Assembly (NCBI GenBank): GCA_029935315.1
Contig: JAOZKN010000012.1
Location: 1-38,689 of the forward strand
DNA from: Desulfocapsa sp.
GTDB lineage: Bacteria; Desulfobacterota; Desulfobulbia; Desulfobulbales; Desulfocapsaceae
Length of the DNA: 38,689 nucleotides
Direction: 5' to 3'
Shown here: piece after piece, positions 1-7,940 of the stretch
How the letters are laid out: each line of letters opens with the position of its first letter
Numbering within the stretch: the first letter of the stretch is position 1
Notes under the pieces: model-generated
Told to the model about the DNA's origin: nothing
Database searches by the model: none
What the model saw: the letters and a program-made list of their open reading frames with translations, nothing else
Program-made: the position numbers and the translations under genes

Positions 1-16
1 CTGAGCTACACCCACC
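1..16 (-). tRNA. tRNA-His, 5' end only (cut by left edge)
   Basis: Read on the minus strand, the first 16 bases give GGTGGGTGTAGCTCAG. This matches a tRNA 5' end: acceptor strand, invariant U8-A9 and the D-stem start GCTCAG. The only register that puts T at position 8 leaves one extra G before a GTGGGTG acceptor strand, and a G at position -1 is the hallmark of bacterial tRNA-His. The rest lies outside the window, so the anticodon is unseen and the His assignment is inferred from the 5' end alone. Confidence 0.65.
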
Positions 17-33
17 GCCGAAAATTTGCGCTC

Positions 34-64
34 ATTTTATACCCTGTAGCAAGGGATAGCGCAA
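34..64 (-). promoter_or_regulatory. sigma70-type promoter for the tRNA
   Basis: On the minus strand, TTGCGC (64-59) is followed after exactly 17 bases by TATAAAAT (41-34), about 18 bases before the tRNA 5' end at 16. The same stretch contains the inverted repeat TTGCGCT (26-32) / AGCGCAA (58-64), which could also act as a weak terminator for the upstream minus-strand gene ending at 81. Confidence 0.6.
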
Positions 65-80
65 GGGGAAAATGGTATCT

Positions 81-731
81 TTACAAGTCAGCCTTGCAAT
101 GGAGGCATTTTCTGGCCTGAGCTTTGATAATTTCAGTACAAAAAGGGCATTCTTTCTTGTAATTCTTTTCAAGAAGTTTCGCTATAATCATATCTGTTGC
201 CTGTTTAAATGCAGTTTTCTTAAATGTATGGTTACGGATTGCATCAATACAGGAAAGATCATCAAAAAAGATCAGCATTTCAACTGCACGTTGGCGAGGT
301 TCGGGGGTTGCAGCTTCATCGAGGATAAGTGTCATTACCGGCTGTATATCATTTTTTTCCAGACAGGTTTCCAGAGCCTTTGTTGCCGCCTTCTCGTTTT
401 GGTACCGTTCATTTTGTTCCCTAAGCTGTTTGACATCTATAATTGAACCGGTAAATGCAATTTCGGAGGCAACCATCATCACATTCTGCTCGATGGAGCC
501 TGGAAGTTGCATATTGCGAAACGTCCCCTTATGGCCATAGTTGACATCTACCTTCTGCCAGCCAGTCTTAAAAGGTGGGCACTCATTGTTGAGGCAGATA
601 AAAAGTATTTCCGAGCCCCAACCAAGTCCGTCTCCTACATGAACTGGAGGAGCCTCACAGGCGACCATTTTTGCATCACAGTCCGGGCAGATATGTTCTT
701 CGTCCAAGACGCTTAAATCTTTAATATTCAT
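81..731 (-). CDS. zinc-ribbon protein with two Cys4 ends, function unknown
   Basis: This 216-residue protein has a cysteine cluster at each end. The N-terminal one is C15xxC18 with C46 and C51; the C-terminal one is C195PFC198 with C209LHC212, a typical zinc-ribbon spacing. The middle (about 100-190) is predicted helical and resembles HEAT-like repeats, with an acidic hydrophobic segment around 130-160. There is no signal peptide or membrane segment, so it is probably cytoplasmic. The start is supported by AAGGAG seven bases upstream of the ATG. It is the last gene before the tRNA and follows the aromatic-synthesis gene on the same strand after a gap. I do not recognise a specific function; zinc-mediated protein or nucleic-acid contact is a guess. 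Confidence 0.8.
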   Translation of the reverse strand: MNIKDLSVLDEEHICPDCDAKMVACEAPPVHVGDGLGWGSEILFICLNNECPPFKTGWQKVDVNYGHKGTFRNMQLPGSIEQNVMMVASEIAFTGSIIDVKQLREQNERYQNEKAATKALETCLEKNDIQPVMTLILDEAATPEPRQRAVEMLIFFDDLSCIDAIRNHTFKKTAFKQATDMIIAKLLEKNYKKECPFCTEIIKAQARKCLHCKADL

Positions 732-852
732 TGTAATACTCCTTGGTATATGTGTTTAAAACTTATTTTTTTGGTATATGGGGTGTCGTTGCTGCCTGAA
801 AAGTGTCTGGTACAGCACACTGTGTTCCTTCTGACCGAAGAAACGAAGATCC

Positions 853-975
853 TCAGCCGCCACCTCCGCGCAAGGTGACAAAGAGAATAAAGAACAGCCA
901 GCAGGAGATGATAAGCATGAATGTTTTGTTGATGCCATTCTTCTGGTTGTTCTGCTCTTCTTTTGTTCTTTTCAT
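853..975 (-). CDS. 40-residue single-pass membrane peptide
   Basis: Four bases after the stop of the prephenate dehydratase/dehydrogenase fusion (stop 980-982), an ATG at 975 opens a 40-codon frame. The first 18 residues are polar and basic (MKRTKEEQNNQKNGINKT). Next comes a hydrophobic helix of about 17 residues (FMLIISCWLFFILFVTL), and the tail is RGGGG before TGA. This is the layout of a small N-in membrane protein. The tight spacing suggests translational coupling to the gene before it. No strong ribosome site is visible apart from a GGTTGAG stretch overlapping the upstream stop. Function is unknown; the length falls below usual gene-calling cut-offs, so it is easily missed. Confidence 0.55.
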   Translation of the reverse strand: MKRTKEEQNNQKNGINKTFMLIISCWLFFILFVTLRGGGG

Positions 976-979
976 GTTC

Positions 980-2665
980 TCAACCATTTGGCCTGGACAA
1001 TACAGAATCAACGGCTTTGGATTGCTTCATGTGTTCTGCTAAAAACTGCGGACTAAGGTGTGATTTGCTCTGGTCAATAACATCACAAAGCCCTTTGATA
1101 TCATGTCCTTCTGCCATATCCACAACACGCAGCAGATTTTCGGCGAAACTACGTACAATCTTTCTCCCATCACCACCGGTGGACATGATCTCTGCATAGG
1201 TACGTGGATTCTGGTTATGAATTCGTGCCATGGCCAGAATCCCGTAAAGAGATGTGAGGGTAGAGTGGGTTCCAATATCGGAGCAGGCAATTTTATGTTG
1301 TTTGAGGGTCATGGCCAGGGCTGTGGAGATAGTCGTAGGAAGTTTCTGGCCGACTCCCATAAGCAGATCATGGGTATTGGGGCTGTCCTGGGAAATCACA
1401 GCACCATGTTTATATAAAAAGGCTTCAAATTCTGAGCAGAAGGAACCACTGCGCGGTGTGCGGACAACGCTTGCATTTTTATCTTTCATGGTGAGGGTCT
1501 GCGGGCCCCACAGATTATGAACAAGCATCAGCTCAACGCCCTTGCTTATGGTGTCATTTGCAGCGAATAGAGTTTGTTCAGATTCTCCGGCCAGCAGGAT
1601 AAGTGCCTGTCCATCCTCTAACAGGGGCCCATATTTCAAAATGGCCTCGACGGTGACAGAAATAGGGACACAAATCATGACAACATCAACTTTTGGAATC
1701 ATCTCTTCAGGAGACATGGTCGTGGATCTTCCAGTCATAAAGGTTTGATAGCCTTCGTTTTCAAGACGGTCAGCGAACCATTCACTCATTGAACCAGTCC
1801 CGACAAAGCCAAACGAACGAATTTTCTTCACCCGCATGTCAACGCGAGGAAAAGACCCAAGGAGGCGGAGACTGTTTTCTTCTTTGATAACATCCTTCTC
1901 AATACATTTTAATGCATCCTGAAGAAGTTCATTTCCGATATGGCCTTCAATTTCGAGATAGATCTGCAGCTTCTGGGTCTTGATATCATTTTCTGAACGC
2001 AGATCAAGGATGTTGATGCCGCGCCTGGTGAATTCACTGAGGATATCAACCAGCATTCCCACTCGATCTTTCAGGGGACGGGTGATAATGGCAGTCGCGT
2101 CATAACCGGTTTCCCCGCTGAGGTTTCCACCAATGATTGCAAATCGGGTACGATTGTAAGCGGCAATTTCACGATCAACAATCTCAAAACCATGTTCAAG
2201 GAGAAGCTCTTCAGAGTCAACAATTGCATAGTCGAGACGTTTGTTGTTTTTGATATCTTCCATGGCTGTACCAATATCAGGTACAGTCAGGAGTGTTGCC
2301 TCAGGGTAATGTTCGCTGATATAATCTTCGCACTGTTTAAAAACAGAGCCACGGCCAATGATTTTGGCAGGGATAAAACTTAAAGTCTCTTGTTGCAGAC
2401 ACCCAAAAGAGAGGTGGATTGGCAATACCAGGTTGTCCTCCCAGTAGCCATCATCCAGTAATTCCTGTAGGCGGAAGTATTCCTTAATTTCACCTTCCCT
2501 GGTGTTGTAAATAGGGACAAAGGCAAAATCTGCTTCTTCTTTTAAGAAGGCATTTATAATATCAGGAATACGGTTAAACAGAAGTACTTTCGCGTCAGGT
2601 GAATACTGCATTGCTGCCCGGTATCCGTCTGAACCCTGAGGTCCTAGTGTGGCTATGGTGATCAT
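980..2665 (-). CDS. tyrA: prephenate dehydratase-like / ACT / prephenate dehydrogenase fusion
   Basis: This 561-residue protein joins three modules of phenylalanine/tyrosine synthesis. Residues 1-180 have the two-lobed prephenate dehydratase fold, with the start ATLGPQGSDG, VPIYNTREG (47-58) and the catalytic-type TRF at 173-175. Residues 190-260 form an ACT domain. Residues 283-561 form a prephenate dehydrogenase with the NAD-binding GTGSMS (289-294), the catalytic His in VHNLWGP (H383) and SPNTHD (H432). The dehydrogenase half looks fully functional. The dehydratase half departs from family motifs: PIENS is PIYNT, the SHPQ motif is absent (GRGSVFKQC), and the Phe-binding ESRP of the ACT domain is RSEND. 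It may be an altered dehydratase or a regulatory relic. No chorismate mutase domain is present. The start lacks a clear ribosome site. Confidence 0.85.
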   Translation of the reverse strand: MITIATLGPQGSDGYRAAMQYSPDAKVLLFNRIPDIINAFLKEEADFAFVPIYNTREGEIKEYFRLQELLDDGYWEDNLVLPIHLSFGCLQQETLSFIPAKIIGRGSVFKQCEDYISEHYPEATLLTVPDIGTAMEDIKNNKRLDYAIVDSEELLLEHGFEIVDREIAAYNRTRFAIIGGNLSGETGYDATAIITRPLKDRVGMLVDILSEFTRRGINILDLRSENDIKTQKLQIYLEIEGHIGNELLQDALKCIEKDVIKEENSLRLLGSFPRVDMRVKKIRSFGFVGTGSMSEWFADRLENEGYQTFMTGRSTTMSPEEMIPKVDVVMICVPISVTVEAILKYGPLLEDGQALILLAGESEQTLFAANDTISKGVELMLVHNLWGPQTLTMKDKNASVVRTPRSGSFCSEFEAFLYKHGAVISQDSPNTHDLLMGVGQKLPTTISTALAMTLKQHKIACSDIGTHSTLTSLYGILAMARIHNQNPRTYAEIMSTGGDGRKIVRSFAENLLRVVDMAEGHDIKGLCDVIDQSKSHLSPQFLAEHMKQSKAVDSVLSRPNG

Positions 2666-2780
2666 AAAATCATATGCTTGTTTGATTTATCAACGACAAT
2701 AAGAGCAGTAGCGTATTTTATAGTTTATTAACACTCGGCAAATGTAGTCACTATCAGGCGTTTAGGCAATAGTGCTCAAT

Positions 2781-2815
2781 GAAAATAAAAATGCCACCCC
2801 CGGAGAGGGTGGCAT
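2781..2815 (-). terminator. intrinsic terminator after the SH3 gene
   Basis: ATGCCACCC (2791-2799) pairs perfectly with GGGTGGCAT (2807-2815) around a 7-base loop. Read on the minus strand, the stem is followed by TTTTTATTTT (2790-2781). It lies 32 bases past the SH3 gene stop, so it ends that transcript before the aromatic gene. Confidence 0.9.
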
Positions 2816-2846
2816 TCTATTTGTCTGAAAAGTACTATGAAAAGGA

Positions 2847-3302
2847 TTAAGGCCAGAGAAGGGATGAGTAAATCCAGCCAATAGTTCCCTGGCTGTGTTT
2901 CACTTTAGTCCATTTCCCCTGGGTTGAGAGTTTGGTGAGTACAACACCTCTATCCACGGTGGCGACAATGGCTGCGTCTGTGGATGCCTTGGTACGCATA
3001 TTGATAGTTTTTTTCCCATTGGCCATAACGGTACTGCCGGGAGTCACAAGCTTGCCGTATATCCAGCCTTTGTCATTCTCAAAATCGCTGATTTGCAGCC
3101 AGTCACCCTTTTTTTGGAGGACCTTTAACGGGTAGCCCTTAAAAAGTTCCATATACACAGGGAAATCTGTTCCTGGTCCGGTTCTCACATTTACATTATC
3201 TTTTTTCACACTGACTATCTGTTCTGCAAAAGCTACAACTGGTATAATGAAAAGTACAATAAGAATAATCCCGATCGTATGGGCACAATGTTTATAATTC
3301 AT
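2847..3302 (-). CDS. exported protein with two bacterial SH3 domains
   Basis: This 151-residue protein starts with a signal peptide (basic MNYKHC, hydrophobic core IGIILIVLFIIPVVA, cleavage near AFA-E27). Two SH3b repeats follow. The first (about 30-88) has VNVRTGPGTDFPV and GWIYGKLV; the second (about 92-150) has INMRTKASTDAAIV and GWIYSSLL. SH3b domains usually bind peptidoglycan or act as adaptors for envelope enzymes, so a periplasmic, wall-associated role is likely. There is no catalytic domain. The ATG has AGGA six bases upstream. It is a one-gene transcription unit, with a strong promoter at 3377-3405 and a terminator at 2781-2815. Confidence 0.85.
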   Translation of the reverse strand: MNYKHCAHTIGIILIVLFIIPVVAFAEQIVSVKKDNVNVRTGPGTDFPVYMELFKGYPLKVLQKKGDWLQISDFENDKGWIYGKLVTPGSTVMANGKKTINMRTKASTDAAIVATVDRGVVLTKLSTQGKWTKVKHSQGTIGWIYSSLLWP

Positions 3303-3661
3303 AATAATCCTGCCAGGTAATGTGGTGGTGAGAGAATAATCGTCTCCATGATTTTATTCCGGTTTCTAAGGGGGAGATCATAGCATCAAAGAAAAATGAA
3401 GTCAAACAGGATGGCAGCTTTCGTGGTGGGTTTATAGTTCGATTTGCTTATTTTCAAAAGTTCATTGACCATATAAACTATCCTGCTTCAGGCTAAGGTC
3501 TTTATTCATCGGAGGATTAGCATCCCCTTGTTCGAAAATATCCATTTTTAAAAACATCTTCGAAAAAAAAGGCTGCGAGGAATTATTGCAGTTGCTGGAT
3601 GTTTAAAAAGTGGTCATTTTCAAAATCCCTGGTGTGTTTTCAATTGAATGGAGTCAGGCTG
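3303..3661. other. 359-base intergenic stretch
   Basis: The right-hand part beyond the SH3 promoter (3406-3661) is AT-rich with no convincing gene, RNA or terminator. It separates the sensor kinase gene (stop at 3662) from the SH3 promoter, so kinase transcripts must end or run through here. I see no hairpin with a U-tract for them. Confidence 0.6.
3377..3405 (-). promoter_or_regulatory. sigma70 promoter of the SH3 gene
   Basis: On the minus strand, TTGACT (3405-3400) and TATGAT (3382-3377) are separated by exactly 17 bases. Both are one base from consensus. Transcription would start near 3370, giving a leader of about 70 bases before the ATG at 3302. Confidence 0.8.
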
Positions 3662-5497
3662 TCAAATATGTGAAGCATTATACTGCTCTTCAGACAGAGG
3701 GAGGGTGAAGCGAAATGCAGTTGTGCCGTCTGCGTTGTTCTCTGCCCATATGGCAGATTGGTGGGCTTCCAGGATTTGTTTCGATATGGCAAGTCCAAGT
3801 CCAGTGCCACCAGATCCTGACTCTGTTACCGAGGATTGGGTAAACTGAATGAAGATTTCACTCAATTCATCTTCCGGTATAGAGATACCATGATTGAAAA
3901 CACTGATCATTAGTTTTTCCGTGCCATCCTCTGCAGTGATAACCTTGCTGTCGATTTGTATTTTCTTTCCTACGTAACTGAATTTGACGGCATTAAAAAA
4001 CAGATTCTGAAGAACCTGTGTAATTCTTTCCTTATCACAGAATGCAGAAGTAGCACCATCCCTGCAATTAATGATAAAAGACAAATCTTTTTCCATGGCA
4101 ATGGGAGAGAGTGCGATGCTGACCTGGTTAATAAGTGGTAAGAGATTGCACGATGCCATATTATAGCGCATCTTGCCAACTTCCAGCCTGGAAAAATCCA
4201 GCAAGTTATCCAGGAGCCGCATAAGTCGGTTGGCTGATTCTTTAATAAGGGTGAAGTATTCGTTGACCTTCTCTTTTGGGAGTACATCTGATCGCTTAAT
4301 GCCAAGGGTGGCATAGCCCAGAATTCCATGCATTGGTGTTCGAATTTCATGGGAAATATTGGCAAGGAACTCTGATTTTGCATAGTTTGCAGCATGCATT
4401 GCCTCTTTTGCCTTCACCTGTAAAGTGGTGTCACGAACAGTTGCGATAATGACATAACTTTTCCCCCACAATGTTTTGTGAAGGTTTACCTGCACTACAA
4501 ATTGTTGTTGAGCAACCCCTTTTGTCGCATACCACTGAAACTCCTGATCCTCCCCGGCAAGAACCTTTTTCCAGATGGCAGGCAAGTCTGCATTCTTGTT
4601 TATGGTGGATGCTGCAATAAATGAAATGTCATATTGGAGTGCATCCTCTCTTTTTATTTCAAAGGTTTCCAATGTGGTATTATTCACATCTATTACCTGA
4701 CCGTCCAGTCCAAATATAAAAATGGCATCGTGGGCTGAGTTATATATATCCTCAAGCTTTTTACGGCTGATTGCAATTTTACTGGCAGTTTGTTTATGGT
4801 CTGTTATTTCCTTGGCCAGTTGTTCGTTCAGGTCTTCCAACTCCCTTGCATTTTTCTGTATCAGAAATGTATTGGCAAGGGAAACCCAGTAGTGCCTATT
4901 CCAGTGTTTCGTCTGTACCAGGTTGAAAACAAGAAAGATCAAGATGGCTGTGCCAATGGGGACCGTAACACTATTTCCAACATAAAATTCAGTGAGTATT
5001 GACGGGCCAAGAATGATCAGAAGATAGCCATAAGAGAGATTCTTCCAGATAGAATATGTAGCCATGGCGCCTCCACTGATACCAGCCAGTAGTATAATGA
5101 TAAGCGTAACAGACAATGTGTCGTGATAAAACAGCACACTGGAGGCAGCAAACACACCCCAGACAGCACCAATAAGTATGTTGGACCAGAAAAAGACAGG
5201 CAGCCATATATGCTCTTTAAAAAGTCCTTTCCTGGTGAATACATAAATGGACGCAAGTCTTAGGAAAATACAGATACTGAGAATGGTGGCCAGAAAATAA
5301 AATAAAACACAGTGCTCCTGGGAGTATTTGGTGATGATGCCACCAATAAAAAAGGCCAGAGGGACAATAAATGCACCGGCAATATTCCTGTTTTTCAGAT
5401 CAATAACAGATTGCTGTAAAATTTCGCGAGACTCTGTGGCGTTGATTTTTTTTCCATCACGCTCACAGTAGTGTTTGATTTCTTGTTGAAAGAACAT
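3662..5497 (-). CDS. membrane PAS sensor histidine kinase
   Basis: This 611-residue kinase has six hydrophobic helices between about 40 and 195, forming a membrane sensor. A short coiled stretch (210-240) leads to a PAS domain (about 243-360), a HisKA dimerisation domain with phospho-acceptor H383 in SHEIRTP, and a HATPase_c domain (about 480-600). The N box (N502 in NLFFNAVKF) and the G2 box (GSGGTGLGL, 561-569) are intact. The G1 box usually reads DxGxGI, and here it is N535-H-G-I-S-I, so the adenine-contacting Asp is Asn and one Gly is Ser. It starts 20 bases after the receiver-kinase gene in the same direction, so the two are probably co-transcribed. The ligand is unknown. Confidence 0.88.
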   Translation of the reverse strand: MFFQQEIKHYCERDGKKINATESREILQQSVIDLKNRNIAGAFIVPLAFFIGGIITKYSQEHCVLFYFLATILSICIFLRLASIYVFTRKGLFKEHIWLPVFFWSNILIGAVWGVFAASSVLFYHDTLSVTLIIILLAGISGGAMATYSIWKNLSYGYLLIILGPSILTEFYVGNSVTVPIGTAILIFLVFNLVQTKHWNRHYWVSLANTFLIQKNARELEDLNEQLAKEITDHKQTASKIAISRKKLEDIYNSAHDAIFIFGLDGQVIDVNNTTLETFEIKREDALQYDISFIAASTINKNADLPAIWKKVLAGEDQEFQWYATKGVAQQQFVVQVNLHKTLWGKSYVIIATVRDTTLQVKAKEAMHAANYAKSEFLANISHEIRTPMHGILGYATLGIKRSDVLPKEKVNEYFTLIKESANRLMRLLDNLLDFSRLEVGKMRYNMASCNLLPLINQVSIALSPIAMEKDLSFIINCRDGATSAFCDKERITQVLQNLFFNAVKFSYVGKKIQIDSKVITAEDGTEKLMISVFNHGISIPEDELSEIFIQFTQSSVTESGSGGTGLGLAISKQILEAHQSAIWAENNADGTTAFRFTLPLSEEQYNASHI

Positions 5498-5517
5498 CTG
5501 CTGATTCTCAGGAAGGG

Positions 5518-6582
5518 TTAGTTGACCACTGTGGAAAGAGGTAGGCTAAATATAAAGGTGGCCCCATGACCGAAGATGCTTTCAACACGCAAGTCACCCT
5601 TGTGGAGTTCCATTATTTTTTTACTGATGGCAAGGCTCAATGCGGTACCTTTGGTATGGTTCTCAATTTGCTGGGAATAAAACTCGTCAAATATTTTTTC
5701 TGTGAGCATTGGGTCAATTCCCGGACCCTGATCACTCACACGAAAACAAACATTCGTTGTATCGCAGGTTGCCGAAATAGTCACTGTACAGTGCTGCGGA
5801 GAAAACTTTATCGCATTATCAATTACGGCCGACATGGCTTCGTGGAAAAGCTTCCAGTCAACTTCAAGGCTGAAATCAACCGGACAGTCAAGGTGTAAAG
5901 AGCATGCTTTATTTGAGTCATGTTCCTGCTGGTTCACTATCGCCTGGAGATATGTCAAGACTGATTGTTGGCCAAAATTGAGTGGGCGACGGTTTTTCAG
6001 ACTAGAGAGAAACAGGATTTTCTGTACCAGATCATGGATCCGTTCTCCTGAGATTTTGATCAGTTTTGCATATTCTATGATCTTATCAGGCAGGCCGTCA
6101 GTATCAAGGATCAACTGACTCCCAAGCAGAATACCGTTTAACGGTGTTCTGGTCTCATGGGAAAAGAGTTGTAAGATTCCTGTTTTTAACTCATCAATTT
6201 CTTCAGTTTTCTTTAACTTTGAAAACACCTTCAGCTTGGCCAGAAGTTCGTCGTCCACAAAGGGTTTTGTGATATAATCATCCGCCCCTGCTTCATAGCC
6301 CTGCAGGCGTTCTTCCACCATGGCTTTACCGCTTACCATGAGGACTTTTGCAAATTTATGTCTGCCATCATTTTTTATTCGTCTGCAGACTTCGTATCCA
6401 TCAATACCGGGCATCATAATATCAAGAATGATAATATCAGGATGATAACTATTGAGCATGGAAAGAGCTGTGGCTCCATCGGGAGCGGTCTTGCTTTGAA
6501 AACCTTCCTCATATTCGAGGATCTCTTCGATCAGCTTGATATTAATGGGTTCGTCGTCAACAATAAGAACTTTGATAGCCAT
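5518..6582 (-). CDS. receiver-histidine kinase hybrid (REC-HisKA-HATPase)
   Basis: This 354-residue soluble protein opens with a receiver domain (1-120) with the acidic pair D9/D10, phospho-acceptor D54 in IILDIMMPG and K106 in ITKPF. It continues into HisKA with H142 in SHETRTP and a HATPase_c domain (about 235-350). The N box (DNAIKFS) and the DQGPGI box are intact, but the G2 lid, normally GxGLGL, is GTALSL. The domain order is REC before kinase, so it may be driven by phosphotransfer from another kinase, the obvious candidate being the membrane kinase encoded 20 bases downstream. No DNA-binding output domain is present. Confidence 0.87.
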   Translation of the reverse strand: MAIKVLIVDDEPINIKLIEEILEYEEGFQSKTAPDGATALSMLNSYHPDIIILDIMMPGIDGYEVCRRIKNDGRHKFAKVLMVSGKAMVEERLQGYEAGADDYITKPFVDDELLAKLKVFSKLKKTEEIDELKTGILQLFSHETRTPLNGILLGSQLILDTDGLPDKIIEYAKLIKISGERIHDLVQKILFLSSLKNRRPLNFGQQSVLTYLQAIVNQQEHDSNKACSLHLDCPVDFSLEVDWKLFHEAMSAVIDNAIKFSPQHCTVTISATCDTTNVCFRVSDQGPGIDPMLTEKIFDEFYSQQIENHTKGTALSLAISKKIMELHKGDLRVESIFGHGATFIFSLPLSTVVN

Positions 6583-6731
6583 ACAAAAACCTGATGTTAA
6601 TATAAGAGGATGTACAGGTAAGGTTGAAATTTTTTAAATCTTATAGGTAAATCAATATAATGTAAATATTTTATAAGCACTGTTGGATGACAGAGACGTT
6701 TTCATTTATTTACAGTCAGCTTATCACTGTG

Positions 6732-7796
6732 TTAAGGGCTTGAAAAAAGATCTATGGCCGCATCTACCACTGTAGGGTCATATAATTTTCCTCTGTTTAT
6801 TTTTAATTCATCCATGGCAGTGTCAATCCCGAGACCGGAACGGTATGGGCGAGGCGTTGCGATAGCTTCGATAACATCAGCTACTCCCAGAACCCTTGAC
6901 TCAATCAGGATGGCATCACCTGCTATTCCAAAAGGGTAGCCCGAGCCATCGAGCCGTTCGTGATGTTGCAGAACGGCTTCAGCAACAGGTGATTTGAATT
7001 CGATATCTTTTAATATACCATAGCCTGTCTCAGGGTGTGACTTAATAAGAGAGAATTCTGTTGTACTAATTTTACCAGGTTTACTTAATATGGAGGTAGG
7101 AATACAGATCTTACCTAGATCGTGAACTGCACCAGCCATGCCAATGCCAGTTATCTGTTCATTGTTAAGCCCCATACTCCTGGCAATATCTTTAGCTATA
7201 ATCATTGTTCTCTGCTGATGCCCTGCTGTATATTGGTCTCTGCTCTCCATGGTTCTGCTTATGGCATTAATGGTATTCTGAAGACTTTTTTCCTGCTTTT
7301 GCATGGATTCTTCAAGTTCTTCTGTGACGAACATGTGTTCGGTTGTTTCTTTGTATATCATTGCAATGGTCCTGGGAGTACCGTCATTGTCCCTTGAAAA
7401 AACCTGGGCCTTTCCCATCAAGGACTTCTCGGTCCCATCGTCAGTAACCATTTTCACTTCATGCTCCTTGATATTGTCCTCAAACAGGGCTCTTTTGATC
7501 AGACATTCAGACTGCTCGTTGCACAACCATACAGGGGATGAGTAAACATCATAACAATGCTTGCCAACCATATCCTTGCCGAAAAGATCCCGAGCTTTCT
7601 CGTTAGCCCATAAAACCTTCAAGTTTCTACTGACCAGGCTTACATGGCTATCAACCAAATTTAGAATGGCGCAGGATTCTGGATAATTCTTAAAATGAAT
7701 ATCCTCATTGCAATCGAAAATGGCAGGCATTTTTAAAGTATCCAATTTTGCGATTTTCCTGGATAATCCTTCCTGTATCTGTTGCCCTATTTTCAT
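6732..7796 (-). CDS. PAS-HD-GYP cyclic-di-GMP phosphodiesterase
   Basis: From the ATG at 7796 the protein has 354 residues. A PAS domain (about 37-152) carries a cysteine-rich segment (CYDVYSSPVWLCNEQSEC) like the PAS variants of anaerobes that may sense redox state or a metal. A short coil (155-180) leads to an HD-GYP domain with HD at 225-226 (VHDLGK) and HHERLDGSGYP near 278-288, the signature of c-di-GMP hydrolases. An ATG 39 bases upstream (7835) has no ribosome site, while 7796 has AAGGAGAG correctly placed. No membrane segment is seen, so it is cytosolic. It lies between the kinase pair and the MerR-type regulator on the same strand, with a separate promoter candidate. Confidence 0.88.
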   Translation of the reverse strand: MKIGQQIQEGLSRKIAKLDTLKMPAIFDCNEDIHFKNYPESCAILNLVDSHVSLVSRNLKVLWANEKARDLFGKDMVGKHCYDVYSSPVWLCNEQSECLIKRALFEDNIKEHEVKMVTDDGTEKSLMGKAQVFSRDNDGTPRTIAMIYKETTEHMFVTEELEESMQKQEKSLQNTINAISRTMESRDQYTAGHQQRTMIIAKDIARSMGLNNEQITGIGMAGAVHDLGKICIPTSILSKPGKISTTEFSLIKSHPETGYGILKDIEFKSPVAEAVLQHHERLDGSGYPFGIAGDAILIESRVLGVADVIEAIATPRPYRSGLGIDTAMDELKINRGKLYDPTVVDAAIDLFSSP

Positions 7797-7800
7797 TGTT

Positions 7801-7808
7801 CTCTCCTT
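7801..7808 (-). promoter_or_regulatory. ribosome binding site fixing the HD-GYP start
   Basis: AAGGAGAG on the minus strand, with its GGAG core six bases before the ATG at 7796. The alternative upstream ATG at 7835 has only AT-rich sequence before it. Confidence 0.75.
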
Positions 7809-7871
7809 CTGCCTGGCGGTATTATTTTTAGACATAAATCTTATCTAATTATTATTTCGGGGATTCAATAC

Positions 7872-7900
7872 ATTAAAACCTGTCAAAGTCTTACGTTCAA
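7872..7900 (-). promoter_or_regulatory. candidate promoter of the HD-GYP gene
   Basis: On the minus strand, TTGAAC (7900-7895) and TTTAAT (7877-7872) are 17 bases apart, just downstream of the regulator gene stop (7941). A small hairpin CCTGGA (7908-7913) / TCCAGG (7919-7924) sits immediately upstream and lacks a U-tract. Confidence 0.45.
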
Positions 7901-7940
7901 CTATGAGCCTGGACGAGCTCCAGGGTTTCCATTTAATTGG

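Noticed and set aside
756-938. 60-codon minus-strand frame overlapping the 40-residue peptide in another frame
   Set aside because: It has no coherent membrane or domain pattern and no ribosome site; the 40-residue frame explains the segment better.
7908-7924. Hairpin CCTGGA/TCCAGG as terminator of the MerR-type gene
   Set aside because: Only six base pairs and no U-tract on the minus strand, so it is not listed as a terminator.
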